From positions 208,501 to 272,500 of the forward strand of contig NZ_CP070371.1 of the NCBI RefSeq assembly GCF_016919705.1: a DNA stretch of 64,000 nucleotides, in the 5' to 3' direction. The notes under the pieces were generated by a model that worked only from the letters and a program-made list of their open reading frames with translations, made no database searches and was not told the origin of the DNA. The DNA comes from Paracoccus methylovorus. Its GTDB lineage: Bacteria; Pseudomonadota; Alphaproteobacteria; Rhodobacterales; Rhodobacteraceae. This document shows positions 52,579-61,285 of the stretch, piece by piece. The position numbers and the translations under genes were made by a program. Each line of letters begins with the position of its first letter. Position 1 is the first letter of the stretch.

Positions 52579-53031
52579 CTAGAGAAAGCGTGGGAACTCG
52601 ATCTTTGGACAGCGGTCCTCGATCACTGTCAGGCCGCGTGCGCGTGCGCGACCGGCCGCCTGCGGGTGGCGGACGCCAAGCTGCATCCAAATCGTGCCAA
52701 GCCGGGGCAGATGCGCCATGGCTTGATCGACGGTGGCGGAAATAGCCTCGACCCGGCGAAAGATGTCCACCATATCCACCGCCATTTCCGGCGGAATCGC
52801 CCGCAGGTCGGGATAGACCCGTTCGTCCAGAATGGTGCCGCCAGCATGGCCCGGATTGACCGGGATGATGCGATAGCCCTGCGATTTCAGGTAACGGGCG
52901 ACGCCCCAGGACGGCCGGTCTTCGTTTGGCGACAGGCCGACGATGGCGATGCACTGCGTGGTGCGAGCGATGCGTGCAATGTCGTCATCGACCGGCGAGG
53001 TGCCGATATCGCGAAGTACTGCCAGGTTCAT
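52579..53031 (-). CDS. CoA-binding domain protein (YccU-like)
   Basis: A 150-residue Rossmann-type CoA_binding protein. It has CIAIVGLSPNEDRPSWGVAR, YLKSQGYRIIPVNPGHAGG, VDMVDIFRRVEAI and TIWMQLGVRHPQAAGRARAR, the standard blocks of the small YccU-type family. The function is unknown. The start at 53031 was chosen over longer in-frame ATGs because GGGGGAGG lies eight bases upstream and the length matches the family. Confidence 0.87.
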   Translation of the reverse strand: MNLAVLRDIGTSPVDDDIARIARTTQCIAIVGLSPNEDRPSWGVARYLKSQGYRIIPVNPGHAGGTILDERVYPDLRAIPPEMAVDMVDIFRRVEAISATVDQAMAHLPRLGTIWMQLGVRHPQAAGRARARGLTVIEDRCPKIEFPRFL

Positions 53032-53216
53032 CTGATCCTCCCCCAGATCTTCAACCGAAAGTGGCATGGAAAAAGCGCCCGGTCCAGAGGTCTGGCCGGG
53101 CGCAAGTCGCGGAACGAGGGACAGTGATCTGAACACGACCGTTCCGTGGTCATGTTCAGTAAATAAATGGGAATAGTGGCTAAAAAGTTCCACCCCGCTC
53201 GCAAAAAAGTGAGATT

Positions 53217-53630
53217 TCAGGGATTCATCCGCGTCCAGATGGCCTTGGCTTGCATCAAAACGCGCTGGGGATCGGCAAGAAGTCGCTTGCGCGCCTGCTC
53301 GGAGCGCACAAAGTAAGTGCGCTGGCCGATCACTACGAAATAGCGTGGATTTCCGGGCTCGGAGCGCCCCTCGGACAAGGCGACGACGCAAAGCCCGCTC
53401 AGACCTGGCGCGTAAGCCTTTGGATTTGCCTCGAAGAGATTGCGGTTGTGTTCGTTGGCAAAGTGCCATGCCTGACCACGCCATACCGTGACCAGATCCG
53501 TGCGCCCGGGCACGGCGGCATTATCCGTTCCGTACGAGACCGGATCCATGCCATCCAATGCCCAGTCCTGCGCCATTGCCCCGTAAACGGGCAGGGCAAG
53601 TATCAGACTGGTAAGTATCGTTCGAATCAT
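53217..53630 (-). CDS. Secreted YHS-domain protein
   Basis: A 137-residue protein with a signal peptide (MIRTILTSLILALPVYGAMA) and a YHS domain (LDGMDPVSYGT, AWHFANEHNRNLFEANPKAY, APGLSGLCVVALSEGR). The family name motif reads PVSYGT here. YHS domains are proposed to bind metal; the single remaining cysteine lies in SGLCVVA. It is monocistronic and convergent with nothing close by. An in-frame extension of 14 codons upstream is possible but would precede the signal peptide. Confidence 0.78.
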   Translation of the reverse strand: MIRTILTSLILALPVYGAMAQDWALDGMDPVSYGTDNAAVPGRTDLVTVWRGQAWHFANEHNRNLFEANPKAYAPGLSGLCVVALSEGRSEPGNPRYFVVIGQRTYFVRSEQARKRLLADPQRVLMQAKAIWTRMNP

Positions 53631-53731
53631 GGCGGTGCGCGGTCCGGTGCAGCTGTGCTTCCGATCTGGCAAATCAGTTGGTGATTCTCAACCGGGACGG
53701 GCGGTTTCTAGCGCCGATGTGAAGGTTGGGC

Positions 53732-54529
53732 TCAGCTCTGTGAAGCGGCGTATAGCGCAACCGCCGCCGCGTTCGAGACATTGAGCGAGCCGAAGTCCGC
53801 CGCGAAGGGGATGCGCAAGATACGGTCGCAAGTCTCGCGCGTGCGCTCGCGCAGACCGGGCCCCTCGGCGCCCAGCACTATGCAGATCGCCCGACCCGAC
53901 AATTCCCGCAGCGCTTCGGGCATGGGTTCGTCGCCCGTGCCGTCAAGGCCCAGCACCGTGTAGCCCATGGACTGCAGCTCGATCAGGGTATCGGCCAGAT
54001 TTGTGACCCGCAGATAGGGTTGCCGTTCCAGAGCGCCCGAAGCGGTCTTGGCCAGCGCGCCGGTTTCAGGCGCCGAATGGCGCGCGGGCGCGATGACGGC
54101 CCGTGCACCGAATACCTCGGCCGAGCGCAGGATAGCGCCGACGTTATGCGGGTCGGTGACCCGGTCCAGGGCCACCAGCAGCGGCCTGCCCGGACCTGAA
54201 AGTGCCAGATCGGCCAGGCTGTCCCATTTCAGCGGCTTCACCTCCAGCGCGGCACCCTGGTGCACGCTTTCCGGAGACAGCGGTGCCGTCCGGTCGAAGG
54301 TACGTGCATCCACGATTTCCGGGGCGAGATCCTGCGGCAAGGAACCCAGCCGGTCCAGCGCATTCCGGGTGACCACCAGCCGCAGCTTTTCGCGTTTGGG
54401 ATTCGCCAGCGCGTCGCGCACGGCATGCAGGCCGAACAGCCAGACGGTTTCGGCCGCGGCGGCGCGTCGTGCGCGTTCTTTATCGATGACCCATGTGGGT
54501 TTCTTGGATTTCTGTGGTTTCTCGGTCAT
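53732..54529 (-). CDS. rlmB: 23S rRNA (guanosine-2'-O)-methyltransferase RlmB (SpoU family)
   Basis: Methylates ribose of G2251 in 23S rRNA in E. coli; the family has a trefoil-knot SPOUT fold. The 265-residue protein has a substrate-binding N-terminal domain (ETVWLFGLHAVRDALANPKR) and SpoU motif 1 in LDRVTDPHNVGAILRSAEVF. Motif 2 is IVLGAEGPGLRERT and motif 3 is IPFAADFGSLNVSNAAAVAL. The start at 54529 gives MTEKPQKSKKPTWVIDKERA; the 27-codon upstream extension is arginine-rich and unlike the family. It is divergent from tRNA-Tyr. Confidence 0.9.
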   Translation of the reverse strand: MTEKPQKSKKPTWVIDKERARRAAAAETVWLFGLHAVRDALANPKREKLRLVVTRNALDRLGSLPQDLAPEIVDARTFDRTAPLSPESVHQGAALEVKPLKWDSLADLALSGPGRPLLVALDRVTDPHNVGAILRSAEVFGARAVIAPARHSAPETGALAKTASGALERQPYLRVTNLADTLIELQSMGYTVLGLDGTGDEPMPEALRELSGRAICIVLGAEGPGLRERTRETCDRILRIPFAADFGSLNVSNAAAVALYAASQS

Positions 54530-54639
54530 GTCGCATTCCCGGTTGCTGTTCCGACTGCGCAGAAAATGCCGCAGAATGCAACCTTCACGACGACGCGTCC
54601 TGTGGTGCAAGTAAGTTCGAATTTTCCACTGATCCCTGC

Positions 54640-54666
54640 TTGACGCCCCCTGTCGGTCGAGATAAT
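54640..54666 (+). promoter_or_regulatory. Probable promoter of tRNA-Tyr
   Basis: TTGACG (54640-54645) and GATAAT (54661-54666), with 15 bases between, lie 28 bases ahead of the tRNA 5' end. Confidence 0.55.
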
Positions 54667-54693
54667 CACCGCCTCACGCCGAAAACGCTCGGC

Positions 54694-54777
54694 GGGCGAC
54701 GTGCTGCAAGGTGCGGCAGCGGACTGTAACTCCGCCGGGGAGACCCATGCCTGGTTCGATTCCAGGGTCGCCCACCA
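54694..54777 (+). tRNA. tRNA-Tyr (GUA)
   Basis: An 84-base class II tRNA with the CCA end encoded (54775-54777). The acceptor GGGCGAC (54694-54700) pairs with GTCGCCC (54767-54773). The anticodon stem GCGGA/TCCGC encloses CTGTAAC with anticodon GTA at 54726-54728. The variable arm contains GGG/CCC, and the T arm is CCTGG-TTCGATT-CCAGG. The D stem GCTG/CAGC is short and lacks the usual T at position 8, so a covariance-model check of this arm is worthwhile. Confidence 0.85.
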
Positions 54778-55255
54778 TCTCCCATCTCCTGAAAACTTGG
54801 TCCCGGCTTCTTGAAGGGTTTTAACCCGAAAGACCGTCAATCATGGCTCTGATTGGGTGCGGCCGACAACAACAGATTCTCCCGTTCGAGGTGGTTGAGA
54901 CGCGTTTGCGGACGGATCAAGGCGAAGCTTGGTTCCGGTAGCGACCTTGCATCTCTTCTCAAACCGCCAAAAGCCATCACGCTATCCATACCTCCCTCTG
55001 CCCGACGATCTGCGCCTCATTGCTCTTGGCAGTTCACACGATGTCCACCTGCAGTGGAGCGGCGGTATTCCCGAACTCCAGTCGGATGCGTCTTGGGTCC
55101 ATTGCCGGAGGTCCGGGACGTTGTCGGGAGGTGCTATCTATCTAAAAAGTCAGCTTCTCCTGCAGGCAGAGCAGAGGCATCTATAGGTTGTGTTTCGCGG
55201 GCTGATTGCCGTTCGCGCGCTGTTTCATTCAGGTGTTTTCAAGTGGGGGGTTGTT
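54778..55255. other. Intergenic stretch after tRNA-Tyr with no recognised gene
   Basis: These 478 bases lie between tRNA-Tyr and the ATP-grasp gene. Base composition is lower in GC than the neighbours. Two overlapping open frames exist (54853-55377 and 54929-55186) but show no recognisable domain, no ribosome site and atypical composition. A GGGTT/AACCC inverted repeat near 54818-54829 could be a weak hairpin. Confidence 0.5.
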
Positions 55256-56083
55256 GTGACGAGTATTTTGTTTGGAATGAAGGCGGATTGGCGCGAGGCT
55301 CTGCAACACGGTGCGCAGGCAATCGGCATGAAGAGCCAGATGGCGAATCTTCGGCATGCGGACCTGTCCGGTTTTGACGCCGTCATCCCACTGACCTTGT
55401 GGGACCGCGATATTCTGGATCAAAGGCGCGCCAACGGCGAAAAGTTCAACGCGTTGTTTCCCGGTGTCGAGGCGAAGGAAAGCTGTGACGACAAGCTCAG
55501 GTTCAACTGGCTGATGGCCCGCGTGGGCTTTGGAAGTTACGTCCCGACCGTGCTTTCGGATATCGACCTGATTTCCCCGGATAAACCGGTCATCATCAAG
55601 CGCCGTCAGGACGAATGGGGAAAGCAGTCTCGCATTGCTTTCGCACAGGTGGGCTCGCCCCTTCTTTACAATCCGGCGGAGGAGTTCTTACAGGAATATA
55701 TCCCCGGAACGGTCGAGCTTTCGGCCCATCTGCTGCTGCGTCAAGGCAGGATCGTATTTGCGCGAACAGCAAAATTCGATATGCCGGATATACCGCATGT
55801 GAAGGGGATCAATACCGGCTACAACAAGCTGGAATGGCAAGAGGGTTCGGAACATCTTGACCTCTTCGACGATATTCTGAATGCGATCGGTTTCCACGAC
55901 GGCACCTGCTGCATCGATTTTCGGGAGGTCGACGGCAAGCCCAGGATATTCGAGATCAACCCCCGGCTGGGCGGTTCGCTGACTGGGAATGTGGGCGATT
56001 ATCTTCTGCGCTATCTTGCAGAGGCAACGAGTGACCAGCCCGTCCGGGCGCCTTTGTCGACTGAGTTGCGAGTGGCCGCCTGA
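55256..56083 (+). CDS. Orphan ATP-grasp-fold protein
   Basis: A 275-residue protein with ATP-grasp features: LRFNWLMARVGFGSYVPTVL, KPVIIKRRQDEWGKQSRIAF (ATP-binding lysine region), EEFLQEYIPGTVELSAHLLL, and the metal-binding end CCIDFREVDGKPRIFEINPR followed by LGGS. ATP-grasp enzymes join a carboxylate to an amine or thiol through an acyl phosphate. The partner substrates here cannot be inferred. The start GTG 55256 follows a G-rich ribosome site; an earlier GTG at 55190 would add 22 residues. The gene is less GC-rich than its neighbours and has no operon partner, which suggests acquisition by transfer. A hairpin follows. Confidence 0.75.
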   Translation: MTSILFGMKADWREALQHGAQAIGMKSQMANLRHADLSGFDAVIPLTLWDRDILDQRRANGEKFNALFPGVEAKESCDDKLRFNWLMARVGFGSYVPTVLSDIDLISPDKPVIIKRRQDEWGKQSRIAFAQVGSPLLYNPAEEFLQEYIPGTVELSAHLLLRQGRIVFARTAKFDMPDIPHVKGINTGYNKLEWQEGSEHLDLFDDILNAIGFHDGTCCIDFREVDGKPRIFEINPRLGGSLTGNVGDYLLRYLAEATSDQPVRAPLSTELRVAA

Positions 56084-56096
56084 TCCCTCTTGTAGA

Positions 56097-56134
56097 GGGG
56101 CCGGTCTGTGCCGCTGCATCCGGCCGGCCCCATT
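56097..56134 (+). terminator. Hairpin, probable terminator of the ATP-grasp gene
   Basis: GGGGCCGG (56097-56104) pairs with CCGGCCCC (56124-56131), followed by a short ATTTCC tail. The T-tract is weak. Confidence 0.45.
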
Positions 56135-56163
56135 TCCGAATTTGCACCCACGCGCAGTGTGGA

Positions 56164-56225
56164 AGCAAAAAAAATTTATCTAATATTATAAATGATTTTC
56201 AATTAGTTAACCTTGATTTACGAAC
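56164..56225. other. AT-rich island upstream of the betaine importer
   Basis: About 60 bases (AAAAAAAATTTATC and following) are over 75% A+T in a GC-rich genome. The island lies about 110-170 bases upstream of the proX promoter. It may bind nucleoid proteins or act as an upstream element. The full gap 56084-56504 holds no gene. Confidence 0.45.
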
Positions 56226-56332
56226 CGTGGCGGGGGCGGTTTCGGGCAGGGCTTATACTACCCCGTCTTGCAGAAATCCGCCTGCACGACCGCGCCCGAA
56301 AATTCTGCTTATGCGGAAATACCGATGCGGAT

Positions 56333-56360
56333 TTGAACTTTTCTCCTGAGACTGTATAAT
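56333..56360 (+). promoter_or_regulatory. Probable promoter of the proX-proW-proV operon
   Basis: TTGAAC (56333-56338), a 16-base spacer and a perfect TATAAT (56355-56360), 145 bases upstream of the proX start. Confidence 0.65.
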
Positions 56361-56504
56361 GCCTGCCATCGAAATCGGGGCCAATGTCCCTTTCCACGCA
56401 ACAGGGTCGCAACCGACCCGCGGAGGTGACCGGGGCTGAGCGCCGGTTGGTTTCGCCGCGCGCCGTATCATTTGTGCGTGCTGAAAATCCGGAGATAATA
56501 TTTG

Positions 56505-57500
56505 ATGGGCAGACTTCTTGCTTCGACCACGCTTGCCTTTATTGCACTAAGCGCCCCTGCATTTGCCGCGGACGAGGAATGTGGCAATATCACTGTCGCC
56601 GAAATGAACTGGGCCTCGGCGGGTTTGGCGGCCTGGGTGGACAAGATCATCCTTGAAGAGGGCTACGGATGCGAGGTGGGACTGGTCGCGGGCGACACCA
56701 TGCCCACATTCGCCTCGATGAACGAAAAGGCCGAGCCGGACATGGCCCCCGAGCTTTGGGTCAATGCCGTCAAGGAGCCGCTGGACAAAGCCGTGGAAGA
56801 GGGGCGGATCGTGATCGCCTCGCAGATCCTGTCCGACGGTGGGGTCGAGGGTATCTGGGTGCCGACATGGTTGGCCGAAGAGCACAATATCCGCACGCTC
56901 AAGGACGCGTTGGAACATCCTGAACTGTTCCCCGGGGCTGAGGACAGCAGCAAGGGCGCGTGGTTCGGCTGCCCCTCGGGTTGGGCGTGTCAGGCGATCA
57001 ACCGCAACCAGTTCGTCGGTTCGGGAGCCGAGGAAAAGGGCTTCGAACTGGTCGATTCCGGCTCGGCCGCCGCGCTGGATGGCTCGATCGCGCGCGCGGC
57101 GAACCGCAACGAAGGCTGGTTGGGTTATTACTGGGCGCCCACGGCCATTCTGGGTCAATATGACATGACCAAGCTGGATCTTGAGGCCGAGTTTGACCGC
57201 GAGCGTTGGGACACCTGCATGGTCATTCCCGATTGCGCCGATCCGCAAGTGACGGAATGGCCGGTTTCCGACGTCTACACCGCCGTGACCAAGGAGTTCG
57301 CCGATAAGGCGGGCGTGGCCATGGATTACGTCAAGACACGGGCCTGGACCAACGACACCGTCAATACGATGCTGGCATGGATGGTTGAAAACCAGGCCAG
57401 CAACGAAGATGCCGCCTATGAATTCCTCGAACAGCACGAGGACATCTGGACGACCTGGGTTCCCGCCGACGTGGCCGACAAGGTTCGGGCCGCTCTGTAA
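56505..57500 (+). CDS. proX: Glycine betaine/choline-type ABC transporter substrate-binding protein
   Basis: The periplasmic receptor for quaternary ammonium osmolytes. The 331-residue protein has a signal peptide (through ALSAPAFAADEE) and an OpuAC-type domain rich in tryptophan and tyrosine, which build the aromatic box for trimethylammonium groups. The relevant stretches are EMNWASAGLAAWVDKIILEE, APELWVNAVKEPL, RNEGWLGYYWAPTAI and HEDIWTTWVPADVADK. Which ligand (betaine, choline, proline betaine or carnitine) cannot be decided. ATG 56505 is used; TTG 56502 is equally spaced from GGAG. It is the first gene of a three-gene importer operon. Confidence 0.85.
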   Translation: MGRLLASTTLAFIALSAPAFAADEECGNITVAEMNWASAGLAAWVDKIILEEGYGCEVGLVAGDTMPTFASMNEKAEPDMAPELWVNAVKEPLDKAVEEGRIVIASQILSDGGVEGIWVPTWLAEEHNIRTLKDALEHPELFPGAEDSSKGAWFGCPSGWACQAINRNQFVGSGAEEKGFELVDSGSAAALDGSIARAANRNEGWLGYYWAPTAILGQYDMTKLDLEAEFDRERWDTCMVIPDCADPQVTEWPVSDVYTAVTKEFADKAGVAMDYVKTRAWTNDTVNTMLAWMVENQASNEDAAYEFLEQHEDIWTTWVPADVADKVRAAL

Positions 57501-57521
57501 ACCGCGCATTCGCGCCTGACG

Positions 57522-57549
57522 GGCAAGGTCGCCGACGCGGCCTTGCCCA
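57522..57549 (+). terminator. Intercistronic hairpin between proX and proW
   Basis: GGGCAAGGTCGC (57522-57533) pairs with GCGGCCTTGCCC (57538-57549) with one G-U pair and a CGAC loop, then ATTTCCATTTCC. It is placed to attenuate read-through or protect the proX mRNA end. Confidence 0.55.
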
Positions 57550-57574
57550 TTTCCATTTCCAAAGGATGAACAAT

Positions 57575-58456
57575 ATGGACCTGATCCGCTTCCCGGAAAT
57601 GAGCCGCGGAAACCTGCGCGCGATGCGTCAGACCATCGACGGAGCATTCCGGGACTTTACCCGCGCATGGGGCGACACGCTGGAGGCGATGTTCGAACCG
57701 CTGCAAAAACTGCTGACTTTTATCGAAAACCTGCTGCTCCGCTCGCCCTGGGTTCTGGTGCTGGCTGTGCTGGCGTTGGGGATCTGGCTGCTGAGCCGAA
57801 GCTGGAAAATCGCGCTGGGATCAGTGCTGGCACTGCTTGTGGTCGGCTATTTCGGCATGTGGGAGGACACGATGCGCACCATCGCCATGGTTGCTGTCTG
57901 CACCCTTATCGCCGTGGTGGTGGGCATTCCCATCGGCATTTTTATGGCGCAGTCGAACCGCATGAACGCAATGGTGACGCCGATCCTGGATATGATGCAA
58001 ACCATGCCGAGCTTTGTCTATCTGATCCCGGTGGTGATGATTTTTGGCTTGGGCAAAGTGCCGGGCGTGATCGCAGTGGTGATCTATGCCATTCCGCCGG
58101 TGATCCGGCTGACCAATCTGGGCATTCGACAGGTGGCGCCGGACGTGCTGGAGGCGGCCGAAGCCTTTGGTTCGTCCAGCTGGCAAAAGCTGCGTGATGT
58201 GCAACTGCCGCTGGCCTTGCCAACGATCATGGCGGGGATCAACCAGACCATCATGATGAGCCTTGCCATGGTCGTCGTCGCCTCGATGATCGGGGTGCGG
58301 GGTCTGGGGCAGCCGGTGCTTCAGGCGATCAACCAGCAGTATTTCACCATGGGGGTCATGAACGGTCTGGCCATCGTCGCCATCGCCATCATCATGGACC
58401 GCACCACGCAGGCCTACGGCAAACGGTTGCAAAAGCACACGGAGGCCGGCAAATGA
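57575..58456 (+). CDS. proW: Glycine betaine-type ABC transporter permease
   Basis: A membrane subunit of 293 residues with an N-terminal amphipathic region, about six hydrophobic helices and a binding-protein-dependent transport domain. The EAA loop is DVLEAAEAFGSSSWQKLRDV with QLPLALPTIMAGINQTIMM after it, as in ProW/OpuAB. LDMMQTMPSFVYLIPVVMIF is also characteristic. ATG 57575 follows AAGGA at eight bases; ATG 57566 would be too close. It overlaps proV by four bases. Confidence 0.92.
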   Translation: MDLIRFPEMSRGNLRAMRQTIDGAFRDFTRAWGDTLEAMFEPLQKLLTFIENLLLRSPWVLVLAVLALGIWLLSRSWKIALGSVLALLVVGYFGMWEDTMRTIAMVAVCTLIAVVVGIPIGIFMAQSNRMNAMVTPILDMMQTMPSFVYLIPVVMIFGLGKVPGVIAVVIYAIPPVIRLTNLGIRQVAPDVLEAAEAFGSSSWQKLRDVQLPLALPTIMAGINQTIMMSLAMVVVASMIGVRGLGQPVLQAINQQYFTMGVMNGLAIVAIAIIMDRTTQAYGKRLQKHTEAGK

Positions 58457-59499
58457 GCGAAGCGGGCATGCATGACATCGAAATCCGCGATCTCTACAAG
58501 ATCTTCGGGCCCGATGCCGGACACCACGTTGCGGCGGTCAAGGCCGGGCTCTCTAAAGTCGAGTTGAACGACCGGCACAACCATGTGCTGGGCCTGCATG
58601 ACATCAACCTGACCATTCCGCATGGCATGATTACGGTCATCATGGGGTTGTCCGGCTCGGGCAAGTCGACGCTGATCCGCCATATCAACGGGTTGATCCG
58701 GCCGACGGCGGGGCAGGTGCTGTACGACGGGCAGGACGTTGTCACCATGACGACCAGCCAGTTGCGCGATTTCCGGCGGCAGAAGACCGCGATGGTGTTC
58801 CAGAAATTCGCCCTGCTGCCGCACCGCACCGTGCTGCGGAACGTGACCTATGGCCTGAATATCCGCGGAATTGCCGAGGCCGAGGAACGCGCCCGGCACT
58901 GGATCGGCCGGGTCGGATTGCAGGGCTATGAGGATTATTATCCCCGGCAGCTTTCTGGTGGCATGCAGCAGCGCGTAGGCTTGGCGCGAGCCCTGACCAA
59001 CGACGCCGAGATCTTGCTGATGGACGAGGCGTTTTCGGCGCTGGATCCGCTTATCCGCATGGATATGCAATCTATCCTGCTGGAGTTGCAGCAGGAATTG
59101 CGCAAGACCATCATCTTCATCACCCATGATGTCGATGAGGCGCTAAGGTTGGGCGACAAGATCGCGATCCTGCGGGACGGGGCGATGGAGCAGGTGGGAA
59201 ACGGTCAGGAAATCGTGCTGCATCCCGCCAATGCCTATATCGCCGAATTCGTGCGTGAGGTGAATCGGGGCCGCATCATCGAGGCGCGCACCATCGCCAC
59301 GCCGGCTGACGAAAGCCGCGACATGCCTGAATTTCAGGTCAAGGCACGCTCGAGACTGGATCTGGTCGCACGCCGCATGACCAAGGCAGGCGTGTTCGAG
59401 GCGCGGGTCCGCGACGGAGACAGGCTGGTGGGCATCATCGACCTGCCCGGTATCCTTGAGGCCATGGTCAATCCGGTCGATGCGGCCAGCGAGGATTAG
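58453..59499 (+). CDS. proV: Glycine betaine-type ABC transporter ATP-binding protein
   Basis: A 348-residue ATPase. Visible are Walker A MGLSGSGKSTLIRHINGLI, the Q-loop in MVFQKFALLPHRTVLRNVTY, the signature LSGGMQQRVGLARALTNDA, Walker B ILLMDEAFSALDPLIR and the H-loop FITHDVDEAL. The C-terminal 80 residues take the place of the CBS pair of E. coli ProV and look like a single degenerate regulatory domain (VFEARVRDGDRLVGIIDLPG). It overlaps proW by four bases. Confidence 0.93.
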   Translation: MSEAGMHDIEIRDLYKIFGPDAGHHVAAVKAGLSKVELNDRHNHVLGLHDINLTIPHGMITVIMGLSGSGKSTLIRHINGLIRPTAGQVLYDGQDVVTMTTSQLRDFRRQKTAMVFQKFALLPHRTVLRNVTYGLNIRGIAEAEERARHWIGRVGLQGYEDYYPRQLSGGMQQRVGLARALTNDAEILLMDEAFSALDPLIRMDMQSILLELQQELRKTIIFITHDVDEALRLGDKIAILRDGAMEQVGNGQEIVLHPANAYIAEFVREVNRGRIIEARTIATPADESRDMPEFQVKARSRLDLVARRMTKAGVFEARVRDGDRLVGIIDLPGILEAMVNPVDAASED

Positions 59500-59510
59500 G
59501 TCAAACCGGC

Positions 59511-59537
59511 CCGCGGCAGGTTGACGCCCTGCCGCGG
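59511..59537 (+). terminator. Perfect ten-base-pair hairpin after proV
   Basis: CCGCGGCAGG (59511-59520) pairs with CCTGCCGCGG (59528-59537) around TTGACGC, 12 bases beyond the proV stop. There is no T-tract, so it may be a Rho-dependent end or an mRNA-stabilising structure. Confidence 0.5.
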
Positions 59538-59772
59538 CACAATCATATCATGTGTCATGCAGTACGGCCCGGTCGCGCTGCGCAGCTTTCGCGGCGCCCC
59601 CCCCCCCGCCACTCAAGGCCCGCGCAGGATATTTGCACAGCCCAGCGTCGATTTTATATCAGACCTTAACTCAGATTACAGATTTCTGTGAAAGTGGTTC
59701 CCGACTTATCCCGATAAGTTCCCCCAATCTTACAGGGAGAGAGCCTGCTTGCGACAAGAGGGGGAGATCGTC

Positions 59773-61244
59773 GTGGAAACAGCAACAACTACAGAAGCAG
59801 AATCAATTCGGCCAGAGGATGAGCGGCTGGGCCTTGCCGCCAATCTGGCCTATGGCATGCAACACATTCTGACCATGTACGGCGGTATCGTTGCCGTTCC
59901 ACTGATCGTCGGACAAGCTGCCGGCCTTACGCCTGCCGAGATCGGATTGTTGATCACGGCGTCACTGTTTGCAGGCGGGGTCGCAACCATCCTTCAGACC
60001 ATCGGCGTGCCCTTCTTTGGTTGCCAATTGCCGCTGGTGCAGGGCGTCTCATTTGCCGGAGTCGCGACGATGATCGCCATTTCGGCGAACGGAGGGATAC
60101 AGGCCATTTTCGGCGCGGTCATTGCGTCCTCGTTTCTTGGGCTTTTGATCACGCCGGTGTTTTCGCGGATCACACGCTTCTTTCCTCCGCTGGTGGCCGG
60201 CATCGTGATCACCACGATCGGCCTGACGCTTATGCCGGTCGCCGGATCCTGGGCCATGGGCGGGGACCGCAATGCGGCAGATTATGGCAGTCCGGCAAAC
60301 ATTCTGCTTGCGGGCGTCACACTGGCCATCGTGCTGCTGCTCAGCAAGGTCGGGAATGCTGCGATATCCCGGCTGTCGATCCTGCTTGCCTTGGTCATCG
60401 GCACAGTCATCGCCTATGCCGCCGGCATGACCGATTTCTCTCAGGTCCCGCAAGGACCGGTTTTTGCTCTGCCCGAGATTTTTCATTTCGGATGGCCGAC
60501 TTTCGGTGTCGCGGCCACCATTTCGATGTTCATCGTCATTCTGGTGACATTGGTCGAAACCTCGGCGGATATCTTTGCCGTCGGTGAGATCGTCGAGACC
60601 AAGGTGGATTCGCAGCGGTTGGGCGATGGGCTTCGCGCCGACATGCTGTCGAGCATGCTTGCGCCGGTCGTCGGGTCCTTCACGCAAAGCGCCTTTGCCA
60701 GAACGTCGGGCTTGTGGCGGTGACCGGTGTCAAAAGCCGCTATGTCGTGGCGACGGGTGGATTGATCCTCGTCGCGCTGGGGCTTTTCCCGGTGATGGGG
60801 CGGGTGGTCGCCGCGATTCCCAACCCGGTTCTGGGCGGAGCTGGTGTCGTGCTGTTCGGGACAGTTGCGGCAAGCGGCATCCGCACCCTGTCCAGGGTGG
60901 ATTATGTGAACAACATGAACCTGATCATCGTGGCGACCTCGATCGGGTTCGGCACGATTCCGATCGTGTTGCCGACGTTCTACGATCAGTTCCCCGCGTG
61001 GGTGGAGACCATCTTCCATTCGGGCATCAGCTCATCGGCATTGATGGCCATTACCCTTAATCTTCTGTTCAACCATTTCACGGCCGGCAATTCGGATCAG
61101 CCCTCGGTCTTTGGCGCTGCGGCGGAACGGACGATCCGCTATGCAGATGTCGCGCAGCTTCAGGACGGGGATTACTTTAAAAACGGCAGGCTCTACGATG
61201 CGAACGGGGACGAAGTGCCGCTGGTCAGGCTGGCAAGTCACTGA
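59773..61244 (+). pseudogene. NCS2-family uracil/xanthine permease, interrupted by a one-base frameshift
   Basis: Together the two open frames (59749-60723 and 60714-61244) encode one NCS2 nucleobase:cation symporter of about 490 residues. The first part has NLAYGMQHILTMYGGIVAVP, QLPLVQGVSFAGVATMI and VTLVETSADIFAVGEI. The second resumes at VAVTGVKSRYVVATGGLILV. At about 60697-60701 the expected GCC CAG AAC of the QNVG signature reads GCCAGAAC: one C is missing, and the first frame ends 22 bases later. The start GTG 59773 follows GGGGGAG; TTG 59749 is an alternative. Upstream lie 273 bases with no gene. Natural inactivation or a sequence error are both possible. Uracil, xanthine or urate could be the ancestral substrate. 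Confidence 0.85.
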
Positions 61245-61285
61245 TCCCGGCTTTGGGCGCGCGTGCAAACCGCGCGCCCTTGCGG

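Noticed and set aside
54853..55377. Open frame of 174 codons after tRNA-Tyr
   Set aside because: It overlaps the better supported ATP-grasp gene in another frame, lacks a ribosome site and shows no domain.
54694..56100. tRNA-Tyr as the attachment site of an integrated island
   Set aside because: No repeat of the tRNA 3' end was found downstream and there is no integrase, so only the lower GC supports transfer.
60690..60725. Programmed ribosomal frameshifting in the permease gene
   Set aside because: There is no slippery heptamer or downstream pseudoknot, and the change is explained by one missing C in a conserved codon.
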